From Aphrophora alni (lineage: Eukaryota; Arthropoda; Insecta; Hemiptera; Aphrophoridae): 64,000 bases of DNA. Of the stretch, positions 50,234-62,290 are shown in pieces; positions within the stretch are counted from its first letter, which is position 1, and each line of letters starts with the position of its first letter. The position numbers were made by a program, and so were the translations under genes. Location of the stretch: NCBI GenBank assembly GCA_963513935.1, contig OY740766.1, positions 3,564,001 through 3,628,000 on the forward strand, given 5' to 3'. A model generated the notes under the pieces. The model was not told the DNA's origin. It ran no database searches and saw nothing but the letters and a program-made list of their open reading frames with translations.

Positions 50234-50535
50234 AATAATGATTTGAATTTGCCCCTAACCACAATCACTAGAAACTTAAAAATAAAACACAATTATCTAT
50301 TTAATTGTTCTTTATTTATTATTTCCCTTAAATGCCCTCATGTAGTCTACATTTCGATAACATGGTTATCATCATCGGAGGGTCTTGCTTATAAACTAAA
50401 TCTAAACTTAGGATTATGGAAATGTACATCAGGGAATTTAGGGGAAATAATAAATAAAGAACAATTAAACAGATAATTGTGTTTTATTTTAAAGTTTCTA
50501 GTAATTGTGGTTAGGGGCAAATTCAAATCATTATT
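50234..50535. mobile_element. Foldback element, about 110-bp arms
   Basis: The two ends carry 'aataatgatttgaatttgcc' then 'cctaaccacaatcactagaa', inverted with a few substitutions and small indels. Pairing continues to about 'aaatgccctcatgta' against 'tacatcagggaattt'. The loop contains 'catttcgataacatggttat' and 'catcatcggagggtc', the shared box on the minus strand. The 77-codon frame at 50243-50476 is a by-product. Confidence 0.75.
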
Positions 50536-50819
50536 GTGAATTTCACCACAGTGCTCAACAAGATTGTTTGTTGGTAATATAATCTAATAAATAATGTAAA
50601 AATATGTTCACAAACGTTTTCATTCAACAATTAATTCCCAAAACCATATGAAAACCAACCAAAACGATTCATGACTGAAAATGTCAGCTAAGTAGTTATC
50701 AGTTAAGGGACTATGGAGGGCGTCTTTTAAAAAAGTCCTTCACTTGCTTCGCTTGAATTATAAACTTGACCTCGGAGTAAATTGCGTTCAATTAAAATTG
50801 AGCTTTTAGATTAGATTTT

Positions 50820-51250
50820 GTATTTTTGCTGTAATATTTTCAATTTGCTTTGTAGCAAAAAGGTTTGGGTCATTGATCTTAGCAATGCACTAAAATGTGA
50901 ACGATATTAATAACGCCGATTTTAAGAATTAACGTTTTTTATTACAGCCCCGTGGTCAGTTATTAGAATTCTTACCTATAACTCAAGTACCGGCATTTTT
51001 GGGCGAGATAGTGACCAATACGGTTTGTTTGGATCCTTAGAGGCGAAACGTGATCAAAATTGTTTTCTGTAAATCGTGTTTCTTTCTTACGGTAACTACT
51101 CCTCCCAATTTTTGAGTTATTTTGAAACAAATAAACCCTCGAGATATGACCAAAAGATACCACGATTTAATTTGTATTAAAATCTGGGTTGTAGAGACGA
51201 TAGACAAGAAGGCAGGCGTCACAGCAAGGACCACGTTTTAGGACTAAAGC
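50820..51250 (+). repeat. Dispersed repeat family A, long copy
   Basis: Family blocks in order: 'gggtcattgatcttagcaat', 'aaaatgtgaacgatat', 'gtttgtttggatccttagag', 'caatttttgagttat' and 'gttgtagagacgatagacaa'. The minus-strand frames at 50972-51234 are by-products. Confidence 0.6.
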
Positions 51251-52995
51251 GATTTCAAAACTGATGATATATAAGCACAAAACTCAATATCGATTATTGA
51301 CGTAACTTTCTAATATAGTTCGTGATGTGCGAGAGAAAGTCGTTTTGCTACGAGTTTATTGCCTTTAATTATAACTCAAATATAAGTCGACAGGTTTGAA
51401 AACGTAAATATATCCTTCACAACATAGAATGGGTAATGTAGAGCTTCGCTTCATATCTTCAATGGAACAGCTGTTAACGGATAGCATAAGATTTATTAGC
51501 TATTAATAAGTGCAATTATTTTCAAAAATATATTCATTTTGATGACGCTGTATGTCAGAACAGACCGTATGTGTAGATCTAATATTAGGTATAAAATAAA
51601 CTACAGTAATCCCTTAGAGTGAGGGGATAGGTGTACTAAACTAGGCCTATTTAATTGTGAGTTTTGTGATAGGAACATTTGAATTATTTGTTCTACTGAT
51701 CCACTTCCAGTTTTAACTAGATAAACTTTTGTCACCTAGAATATTCAAGATATATACAAACGTTTCTTTTCACAACTATTGATTAAGCTATTAAAAAACG
51801 TACATATATTTAACAATTTGTTTCCATAAATACTACTAATTTTGTTCTGTTAAGTAGAACTGAAAGTTCGTTGTATTTACAATTTGTAGATTAAATTGCG
51901 TAGGTCTGCAAGTATATTTTTCATATCAGTTTTTTTCATTAAAGTAGACTATACAGAATGAATTAATACACAACCCACCCATATATAAACGTTGGAAAGT
52001 ATAGGACAAATAGTTTTACACCCCCATTTATAATAGAAATACTAACCAAACAAAATTATTTGTTGCCAAAAATGTCAGTGTGTTGACATAAGTAAATAAG
52101 ATATCACTTGTTTTACGCAATACATGTCATATTATTTTATTTGCGATTTTCCACTTAGATTTTCGGTCTCGTAAACTAGTGTTTGTGGAACATAAAAATC
52201 AATATATTTTATTTGGGTACGTTAGGTCAGGTAACCAAAATTTGGTCAAATTTGTTAGTTATTTTGAGAAAATCGAATTTTTTGGTTTTGTCTTATTACA
52301 TTTTTGAAAAAAAAACAACAACTTTTTTTATGAGCAGACCACGACACAGATGATAAACGACAAACAGAACAGACATCATTCCTAAAATCACATTTTTAGA
52401 TTCATATTTGAAAAACTCGACACCTGCCTTTTCAGCCAATATATAACATTCTGTATTCTATGTATAAGTCAGCAAGTAAAAATACTCGAGTTACCATTTC
52501 TGGTACAGATGTTCTGTATTTTAGTTATCTATCATAATTAATAGACTGATGTTTTATCCGAGACATCGTGGGATGTACAGTTAAGAAAATACTACAAAAT
52601 GAAAGCCATTTTGAAATCTGGCTTGTTTTTTGTCAACGAACTTGCAATCGAGATTGTATAAAATATATACGTTTGAAAAATTGGAAGAAAATTGAGTTAT
52701 GAATGCACCCTCTAAAGCAGTAACAAGTACACCTCATAAATAATGATTATATTCCAATTTTAAGTCATATATATTGTTTGATTCAGGAAGCTATCAGAAG
52801 AAAAACAAATTTTATTCCAGGATTAAGTCTCCACACGGATGTAACGTGATAAGCCTGCTTTGTGTTTGTGTAAAAAACTAAAATCTTCAGTTAATATGAG
52901 TAAAATAAAATAACCCATATAATTGATTTGATACATTATGTTTCGTTTAATCAACATGCAATTAATTTTTTGTGAGCTATTTTAGTATTTGTGTT
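51251..52995. other. AT-rich DNA without recognised features
   Basis: One CAGCTG (51468). Near 52230-52420, 'attttgagaaaatcgaattt' and 'gatgataaacgacaaacaga' suggest a further scrap of family A, too decayed to delimit. Confidence 0.4.
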
Positions 52996-52999
52996 TTTC

Positions 53000-53157
53000 C
53001 ACAATCTTGAATGATATTAAATTTTATGAATCTTTAAATTTTGAATATTCCGCAATCTTGAATGGTGTGTTAATTTTACGGATCTTTAAATTTTGAATAT
53101 TCCGCAATCTTGAATGAAGATTAATTTTATGGATCTTTAAATTTTGAATATTCCGCA
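53000..53157. repeat. Tandem repeat, three units of 50-53 bp
   Basis: 'gcaatcttgaatg' (first copy 'acaatc') starts at 53001, 53051 and 53104, with a partial at 53155. Each unit continues with 'ggatctttaaattttgaata' and 'ttcc'. Non-coding. Confidence 0.85.
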
Positions 53158-53159
53158 AT

Positions 53160-55086
53160 TATTTTTTTTTGTCTAAGTTAGAACAAAATTTGTGTTAGTA
53201 TCCCAAATATAATTAAATTAATGAGTAACATTATCAATTGTGGTGCATAATCAAAATCATCTGCACTAATTTAAATATTTCAATTTAAGTGATGGACAAA
53301 TCGCGTTTACAGAACAGATATATGAGAAGGACAGTGATCCTGGCAAAGGATGTGTCTTCTTGGCGGCAGTACTTGAGTCTGGATTCAAAGAAAACAAAAT
53401 AAACCGGAAGACTTGCGGAGTGTTTGAAAGTGTATCGGTTGTTAAAGCAAACAGAGTGTGGGCGAGGCGAGGGTGAAAGCTTTGGTCAAGTGTTTCAAGT
53501 AGCCTACACTCTTCTCCACTGCACAGCTTCTTTCAATTATTATAAAAAATAACCTATTACTTGATTTTCATAATAAAATTTGAAAGGTATAATTATCAAA
53601 TCCGCCTCCCCCAAATTCAACTACTAGATAAATTTGTCTGTCTGTTTGTAAGTCGCAACAGACAAGACGATAAATCTTATTCATTTCAAACTTTGCATTT
53701 ATATAATTTGTATCGTCCCATAAAAAGGAAAAATAAAGAGGTAACAAAAAATGACCTGGGGGCAGTTCGGGGCAAAAACTATAGATGTGAGCAATTTTAT
53801 TTTTGGAAGCATTATTTGTTGGGTATCACATATAACTAGAAATTATTTTGATTACGAATATATATGTTTATTTGACGAAGAAATTAATATGTTTTGGCTA
53901 AGCCGCTTGAAAGCCCTCCACTTTATAAAAATAGCTGTCCTTTATATGCCTACAGACCCTAGTCGTATCATTTTGACCATTTTATTTAAATTTTAACTTT
54001 ATGGATTTAAAACGTAAAGATATTTTTAGTTTTAACTTTAATTTGTTTGGTAGAATATAACTGGGTGTCATTAGATTTATATTTACAGCTGTATAAACTA
54101 AGCTACTGTAAGATAGTATTATGGCACGACTAAAAATCGTTTTACGGTAGCCATTTTGATGTTTATCAATTAATTATTGGTGTAACGATTTGTAGAAGTG
54201 AATTCAAACAAGTATATGTCATACAATACTTCCCTTCCAGAGCATTTAAAAGAGAAAATCTTGTATTAAATTCGCTAAAATATTTCTTGTTTAAATTATT
54301 TTTAAGTTAATTTATATAGTGCTTACTTTATTCACATTGTGTTGTGATTGATTGGTTACATCTCTCCAAAGTAATCGTATAAATTCTCAAATTATTTTGT
54401 TTGAACATTTTTAACAGCTGCTTATTTTTAGGTTAACTTTTATAGTTAACACTTTATTTGGTGGGTATTCAGGTTGTATTGTGACTGCTTAGCTTTTGCA
54501 AAACTAAACAGTTTACCTGGCTTATTGTTAACGTGTGACAATTTTATATTCAATTCCATAAGGAATTTCTGCGCCAGTCGCGTATTATTCGAGTGCTTAT
54601 TATTCTAAAATGTTAAAATTCTTAATTGTGAACGACTAGTTTTATTTACATTCTTAATTTATATAAAATTTGAGTGGCATTATATTTTTGGAGACCTGTA
54701 TAAATATGACTCTTTCTCATTTTTGAAAATGAGAAACATATGTTTTAAATGCAGGTTTTTGAAGACTATTTAGATAGAAATTTATTGCAGAATTTTTAAT
54801 AACTTTTGTCATACTGTTTCAAAAACAGCTGTTTTCAATACATGCATTGAGATGCTAAAGTTGTTCTTTTTAGTCCTAGGACCTAAAAACATCAACTGAG
54901 GTTGAAATCAGCTTCACTTTCTTTACAAATTAATTAACGATTTAAAAGCATCTATAAAAACAACCGATACTCTCGATTGTAAATAACCGTTAAAACAGCT
55001 GTTACCATCGATTTGAACGTAAAGAGGTTATAGTATTTTAGTTTTCGTGAAATTGTTTTCTTATATTATTTGCAGTATAAGGAAAA
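53160..55086. other. Mostly AT-rich DNA, GC-richer patch at 53290-53480
   Basis: The patch ('agtgatcctggcaaaggatg', 'gtcttcttggcggcagtact') is compositionally unlike the flanks but stops break all frames. CAGCTG sites lie at 54086, 54415, 54826 and 54996. Frames at 53561-53839 and 53751-53996 show no family resemblance. Confidence 0.35.
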
Positions 55087-55192
55087 ATATAGTTCATCAC
55101 TTGGACCAAAAGAAGCTTTTCGATCCTCGCTCAGAGTTAAACTTGAGCTAGTATTGAAAAGCTTCACTTTTGGTCCTAGCGATGAAATATAC
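55087..55192. other. 106-nt imperfect hairpin, miRNA-precursor-like shape
   Basis: 'tcatcacttggaccaaaaga' then 'agcttttc' on the left pairs with 'gaaaagcttcacttttggtc' then 'ctagcgatgaaatata' on the right, leaving a few mismatches. The centre also pairs ('gctcagagtt' with 'aacttgagc'), so the foldback is almost continuous with a tiny loop. This size and shape fits a pre-miRNA or a small foldback element; sequence alone cannot separate them. I recognise no known miRNA seed. Confidence 0.45.
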
Positions 55193-57387
55193 TATTATTC
55201 AAACGACAAAACTTGGAAGTAAAACACTTAATGTGAAAGTGATTTCAGGTATTAGATTCATTATCTTGGCCTTTATTTAATTCTATTTTTAGAGTCCGTA
55301 AGCAAAACTAGACCAAAAATCTTGACATTTTCTCGTTTATAGTTCTGTTGTTTGTATATTTTTCAGAAATACTATAATAATTATAGTATTTAGTTAAAAT
55401 TTGGTACAATTTTATATAATATCAGTCTATAGCTAGTAAGAATATGTATATTTGTGATGTCAGGGAATAACACAACCCTGATTTATTTTGTCTGCTTTAA
55501 ATACTACTTATGGAAGCGAAGAATTGAAAAGTATAATTTAAATCAAAAGCATAATTATCCATCAGCAACACCGATACGAATATAACATCGTTTAAAAAAA
55601 TAATAAATTTTGGCTGAAAATCTGTAAAGGTTCCTAGGAATTTGGAAATCATCTTATGTTCCCGTTGAATGTTTGAAATAGAAATTTAGAGAGAATAATA
55701 ATCCGTTTTTACACATGTAACTAGAACAAAAGATGTTGGGGATACAGATATTTATTTATGGCGTTGTCAGTGATTTGGTTTTTTTTAAAGTCTACATAAT
55801 TATTCATTTAAAATTTAAAGCAATTATTTTCAAATATGTTTTGAAAAATCAACATCAGTAAATTGTAATAATATGTGTAAACTTATTTCCCCAGTTCATT
55901 CAAATAATACGCTACCACCATAATATTGATTCTAAAGCTTTAAATAAAGTACGGAGTCGTAAACTTTTTAATTTCATCCATAAAATTCAAAATAACTTAG
56001 TTAATTATTGATATTTTTATGAAAATATATTTCTCAGTTTCTTAAATTGAACGTGAATTTGTCAGAAACCGAACCGGACATAAAAAATTTGCCTCCTGGT
56101 TTAATGATGGAAGAACGATAGAGGATTTCAAAACCTTTAAAATATTCCATAGAAACATTTTATACCTATACAAGACAATTTAAAAACCTACTAAAGACAA
56201 GTGGTATTATTTTAACATATAATACGTTGTACGGATAATATAATATGGAGTAATTAATATAAGGTAGAATACAGTTTGTATGGTGACTATTGTGTGTGAT
56301 GGTGGTAAATCTTTACAAGGGTGAGTTTGATGAATCAAGTAAAGAAAGGGAAGGGGGGTAATAAAGGATCGATGCTTTCACATAATGTATCTCAACTTCA
56401 ATATTAGGCCCTACCCTGACGCCCGAATACACCACGAATATTGAATAGGTGTCTCCCTCTACTCGTTGAGCCCCCAAACTTTGATATTTTACCAACAGTT
56501 TTTTTCTGGAAGTATCAGAAGTGTGCGCACTACCACAGAGAACGATGAAGAGCTCCATGTTACGGTGTCTACAAACACTTAAGGCTCAGCAAACGTGTAC
56601 TGCAAACATGAACTCGGATGACGCATTTCGCTTTGACAAACTTTCGTTATAAAGCAGATTTATTTATGTCGTTCTGAACTGAACTTGTGGACTAATATAA
56701 ATATAAATTTATTGATATGTTCTTTTTACATTATTAATATCTTTAAATTTATTAAATTTAAAAAGTAAAAATAAAAAATTGAAGCTAAGAAGTATTCCAA
56801 ATTTGAGTTGCTCTCATTTGAGTTGTCTAGAATAATATTTTTATTACTGTTATTCCAGTTTTTATGCGGTTTTATAAACTAGAAATCAAATAGGGCAAAG
56901 TATTTTTAAAGTCTAGATACACTTATGTAATGGGATATTTTGAAAACAACTACAAATGTATAATTTATAGAAATAGAAAATAATTACTACGATTGGTTAT
57001 TTTCAACTTAAAGTAGTGTTTTCTCCCCTGTTCGTTTAAAATATCATTAGGTAATACAACTTAGACAATTAAAAATGTTCGTTTTGTCATTCATTTTAAA
57101 TTTTCTATTAAAGTGATAGAATTGTAAGACCCCTGGGATTTAAGGACCCTTAAAGTCAAAATATTGTTGGACGAGGCAGCTGTGACACATTTTGAGGCGA
57201 TAATTATAATTTTAACGAAATTATTAGTTTCGCAAAGGGTCTGAAATCAAACCCATTAAAAAAGGACGTTGATGATATACTTTTCTCTCAGCCCAATAGG
57301 CTGAACAGATCTCCATTAATATCTTCCTTGAAGAGTCTGAATTACAAAGCCTTAAAAGTTCACAAACATTTCTATATTTACTTTTAT
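55193..57387. other. AT-rich DNA without recognised features
   Basis: An 81-codon minus frame at 56313-56558 lies in a less AT-rich patch ('gccctaccctgacgcccgaa') but resembles no family. No repeat was matched elsewhere. Confidence 0.35.
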
Positions 57388-57459
57388 CCTAAAAACTCAA
57401 ACGAGAATGCTGAAACTTTCTTAAGCTAACATCCCTCCCCCCTCCCCCCCAAATAAAAT
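57388..57459 (+). repeat. Direct repeat left of telomere-type block
   Basis: 'cctaaaaactcaaacgagaa', 'tgctgaaactttcttaagct' and 'aac', then a C-rich run and 'aaataaaat'. It recurs at 57602-57663 with one substitution and a shortened C-rich run. Note that it begins with CCTAA. Confidence 0.9.
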
Positions 57460-57489
57460 AGAACATCAGTTATATCGTAAGATCAATAC

Positions 57490-57606
57490 AACCTAACCTA
57501 ACCTAACCTAACCTAACCTAACCTAACCTAATCTAACCTAACCTAACCTAACCTAACCTAACCTAACCTAACCTAACCTAACCTAACCTAACCTAACCTA
57601 ACCTAA
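57490..57606 (-). repeat. Second interstitial (TTAGG)n block, about 23 units
   Basis: About 117 bp of CCTAA on the plus strand with one variant ('atctaacc' at 57531). It runs without a break into the CCTAA that starts the right-hand copy of the flanking repeat. Confidence 0.97.
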
Positions 57607-57663
57607 AAACTCAAACGAGGATGCTGAAACTTTCTTAAGCTAACACCCCCCCCCAAATAAAAT
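57602..57663 (+). repeat. Direct repeat right of telomere-type block
   Basis: Second copy of 57388-57459 ('cgaggatgctgaaactttct'). Together the copies bracket the TTAGG block. Confidence 0.9.
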
Positions 57664-57829
57664 CAACCAAAATTATTTATAACCACAAAATAGTGAAAAT
57701 GAACCATGTATCCCATCTTTCAAACACGCTTTATAAATAAGGTTTAAACTTCCTTTGCTTGTGTTATAGAGATGTACTCAGCGCAATATAGTATTTTATT
57801 AAAATTGAGCTTTAAATGCCTCCGCGGCG

Positions 57830-58330
57830 ATTCATTTGTAATTTTTATCCAATTATTTATAAACTGCAATTTTTTTACTTGCGTTTTTAGCGCATGGAAT
57901 ATTAAAATTATAGATTTAAATTTGAACGAAATGATAAAGCCGATTTGAAGAATTTACATTTTTAATTACAGCCTGACGGTCGATTTGTTGGTGTATAACT
58001 CACGGGCTGGGAATTTTGGTAAATATTGCGACGACTAAGTTCTGTTTGTTTTCTTAGACGTTTGGCTTGCTTGAGGTAAATTTGATGAAAATCATTGTAG
58101 CCAAGTTTGAGAAAATCATAATCTTGTGTTTTTGTCTTACCCAGCTACCACTAAATTGTGTCCGAGTTAAGGAAAAATGGAATAAAAAATATTGGAGATA
58201 TGGCCAAACTATGACTTGAATTTGATGGACAAGAATTTATTAAAATTTATCTCTGTATTTAAGGTGTATTGCACTGTACAGAATGACAGACAGACATAGA
58301 ACACAGTTTGAACTTAGGGGACATCAAAAG
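57830..58330 (+). repeat. Dispersed repeat family A, near full-length
   Basis: Order: 'atttgaacgaaatgataaag', 'gcctgacggtcgatttgt', 'ctgtttgttttcttagacgt', 'aatttgatgaaaatcattgt', 'gatatggccaaact', 'gcactgtacagaatgacaga' and 'cttaggggacatcaaaag'. With 24430-24920 it is the most complete copy. Confidence 0.65.
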
Positions 58331-59689
58331 GGTCTGCAGAAAACTGGACATTAATTTTGGTACTCATCATACCATTTCCCTATAAGTAACTTGTATGTGA
58401 GAATCAGTTCCATGGGAGGGAGCGGTCGCTCATAAAGTCTGTATAAAATAGTTTTTCTCTCTCATTTACCTCAGGTTTTATCACCCTTGTTAAGTGACAC
58501 TTTATTATATTTAAATAAGTTGATAAGAAGAAATTCATAAATAATACAATTTCTAAAACAAACTGTAAATTCATATTTTCAAGGTTTTTTGACAGATTGT
58601 AGTATTGCGCAAGAGCAATGGTTGGGCGGGGATACAAGACGGAGGGAGATAAATGACCTTGATGATGTTTATGGGGGAAAGAATAGATAAAGTTATATAG
58701 TTGTATATAATTAAATATGTTAAAGCAATGGATATATCGCCGTCTCTAAACATTATGTTGATCCAAAGGAACGAGGTCCAGTTTGGAATCAACGTTTAGT
58801 ATTTCGGGTGGATGTCTGTGCATACGGGCAAACGTTATTAAAAATTAAGAATAATATAACGTCCTGAACGAGGCTGCTACTTATAAAATGTGGAGAAGGC
58901 ATTCGTATGAAAAATTCAAAATGAACATGAAACTTTAATGGTTTCTTAAAAGTTTCACAAGGGAAACTTTCAATCAATATTTTCTTTTGGTATAGTATGA
59001 ATTATAACTATTTTTTTTCCCAGATTTTTAGGGTTATAAAATTATGAATTGTATTGTTATTTTCATAGCTGTTTTGTGCTGTGAGTTTTGCTTTTAAACT
59101 TGTTCATGTAACGTGTGAATTAGAATAAAATATAAACGGTTTTGGTCCAACGACGCCCACCACTATCGGGAATAAATGTTAGTTTTTCAGTTAATGCAGT
59201 CGCAATTCCATAATTTATATACATCGATGGATAGATCATAATATTTACAACCACTGCGATCCCAATGATCAGACACAATGCAAGTAGTAAGGGACACATA
59301 AATCATATAACTTTTATTATTTCTCCCTGTGGATGGGGTAGATAACACTACTTAAAAAGAGCAATATGCAAAACTTTCTTACTTGTCTTGCAATACATAT
59401 GAAACCAATTATATTTTAATACTTAATTGGGAGTAAAAATTCTGAGTTTTTAAATCGAATTTCAATGATGACGGAAACTCGGTAATTGTTGGTGTGATAA
59501 ATCGAAACCTTTTCCGTATTTGGTGGGGCAAAACGTTATTTTAATTAAATTTTCACTAACTCCGCACGTTTTGGGTGATTAGTGCTAGTCATTTTAAACA
59601 GAGTTTTCAGAAATTAATTAGTGAACCTGTGAACCTGTGCGGCGTATGCGATACAATAATAAATGACAAAATAGAATTATTCAGATGTT
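58331..59689. other. AT-rich DNA upstream of Helitron relic
   Basis: Short minus-strand frames at 58404-58977 overlap one another and show no motif. This is where the 3' end of the neighbouring minus-strand Helitron should lie, but I could not find a hairpin plus complement of CTRR matching the 44.28-kb terminus. Confidence 0.35.
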
Positions 59690-62290
59690 AAAATATAATG
59701 TTTTAAGATTTCTTTTAATGCTATATTTTTTGTTGCTATTGAATCGTCTTCATGTATTCGTTGATGTTTTTTTGGTATCGCTAAAAATTTTGACATCATC
59801 AAATGACTTGACTCGAGAGAGAGGTACATATAGCTGACCATGACAGAAGACTGGAGATATATAGCAACTCGTCCAATAGATTGTCCTTATGTTTTATTAA
59901 TTCTCCTGCAAAATTCAAACGACATAGGAAACTGTTTTCGAATTATTTTAAATAAAACTATACCTACTGATAGTGCTAAATGTATTCTTGATATACATTA
60001 TCTCCTTTGATTGCTTACTGTACATTCGACAAAATTACTGTTAATTGATTTGATTACCATTCCAGTTTCATTAATAATTAAACCACGCGACGTATTCTTA
60101 TTCTTCATAAAAGTACAACAGCTCCTATTTTAAGAATCAAACGATGACCAAAGACAGTCCACTTGTTTCAATACTATTCTAAAATTGTATAGGGTATCTC
60201 AGTAGTTCATTTAAATCTTCTAAATCGACTGAATCTTTGCTAAAATAAATTTATTCATGAGTATGTAGCTAATATCCCTCTATCTGTGTTTCTTCATTGT
60301 CAGCTGATTGAGAGCAGAATATGTAAAATATTGATCGAAAAGATGATTTTGAAGAGTCACTTCATCTGAAATTGTATTTGTTTCATTTTCTAGAGGATTT
60401 GAAAAGTTAACAAACTCTTCTCCATCTGGAAGAATTCGTTGATTTCAATTGTTTTACTTGATTCCAGAGAAAATTTTGATCCAGCGTGTAGTATAACAGC
60501 TGTGTAAGCATTGTCTGAAGTCCCCAGACTTCAGCAAATTACTTTTCCAGCAAATAGAATGTTTTTCTTTAGGGGGGATCTAATTTTATGTCTAGTAATG
60601 GTAATAATGATACCCGGAAGAAAGAATGTTTCATTAACAATTAAATTTTTTTGCTAATCTTATTTTGGCTGCTTGAGGCGAATCTAAAGTATTAGGCGAT
60701 ACTGTTTATTCACAAATATATACAGGAAGCTTAAATTCGCTATGTAAAGTTCACCCTCCTTCCATTAGACTCGATGCGATTCCATTGTAGGTATGACATT
60801 TCTGCCAGATCACCTTATTTTGGTCATAATAGTTTTTTAAATAAATGTTTTACCACAATGTGCTGGAGCATCAATAAAGTGCATGTGATTGATTCAACAT
60901 ATCGTATCAATAACAAATTTGGCTCGCGATTAACCTAATTTAGCTGGAAATTTAGATTTTAAATAAGTATACTTCTTGATAATGAATAGTTATTCTTGAA
61001 GAACAGATTCAGATAAACCAAGTTCACTACATGATGTGTTAGTAATATCTCATTTACATCATTTAGAGATGCGTTTAAAGCAGATTCTTGATCTTGATGA
61101 TGATAGTTATAATCCTCAAACATGAACTCCATGGATACAGCCAGGTCATGGCTGTTAGTTGGAATATTAAGTACAAGAATTATAACAAACCTTTGGCCTA
61201 TTTGATTTGGAGTACTTGAAACAACTGCTTCTTGCGTAGTTCTACGATGTGAGAAGCAATTTCTCTTACAAAGTTTTGTCTCTACGTTTGTAGGATACGG
61301 TATGGTATTTAATATTTTATAAAATTTCGAATTCCTTTAACATGTAACAACAGTAAACGTAAATTAAATAGTTCTATATTTTTAGGATTTACAAAGTAAA
61401 GTCCAAAAATGTTTCTATTTTCATCTTGTTTTCTAATATTCTAACTTTTTCGTTTATTATTCCCTCCATCATGCTTTGAAATGTATGTATAAAGTTAGTT
61501 TATTATAATTAAATCCACGTAGTTTAAATCAAACCGAGCTACCAGTTTTGCGAAAGTTTTGAATTGCCTCTGTTCTCTGTTGTCTCTTGATATTCTAAAC
61601 GACGATTAACTTTAATTAGAGTATGAGACGAGAAATGCATTTCGTTCCCAAATAGCTTCCATACCGCTTCAACTGATCATATATATAGTGTCCATTTAGA
61701 TAATCTTGAGTGACTTCATCTGCTTGTATTTTTGTAAATGTCACAGTAGGTGCATCATGTCCTTTGTAAATGTCCTTTACATGACCTACAGTTGTAGTGA
61801 TTTCAACATTAATATGAGCATCTTATTTTCTAAAAATATACAGACTGTCTGTTCTCCAGTCTCTTACTTCATCTGTATGACAGTTGTCTTGTCTTTTAAC
61901 CATTTGGATTATCTCTTGTTTATTAGGCAAAATCTTTTGGATTATTTTTGAGCAATGACTTTACTTCATGCATCGTGGTTGGGTATTAAGTAAACCACAG
62001 GCTCTATGTACCAAACGATTGATCACCTCTTGATTAAATCAGGATCTTCTGGGGCATTGGAAACTCTGATAAAAATTGATCATTTATTGTCTTTTCGAAT
62101 ATTATCTTTCTCGTTTAGTGTAAAAAAGATATGTCAATGTGGTAACCGTCGCTTCTGAAATTCAATGGTGTAAATTATGCTTTGCCATGCTCAAATACTG
62201 TTTCTGTAAATATTACCAGTCAAGTTCTCTTAACTGAGGGATATTTTTCTTGCATATTCCAACCTGTACACTCTAGAAGTGAGCTTATGA
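59690..62290 (-). pseudogene. Decayed autonomous Helitron Rep/helicase
   Basis: Conceptual minus-strand translation in shifting frames gives Helitron landmarks in order. N-terminal part: YHIDISFLH near 62140 (Rep-domain neighbourhood), then SVEAVWKLFGNEMHFSSHTL near 61650. Middle: GQRFVIILVLNIPT near 61180. Helicase motif I: FIDAPAHCGKTF at 60844-60880, where the usual GGTGKT is changed. GIASSLMEGG and HSEFKLP near 60750 follow. C-terminus: KQFPMSFEF at 59904-59936, INKT, GRVAIYL, then the YVALSR-like MYLSLES at 59808-59835. Many stops and frameshifts make it inactive. Helitrons move by rolling-circle replication using this Rep-helicase. The frame at 61706-61951 (plus) is a shadow. Confidence 0.85.

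Noticed and set aside
61706..61951. 81-codon plus-strand frame
   Set aside because: It is antisense to the Helitron Rep region, which reads sensibly on the minus strand.
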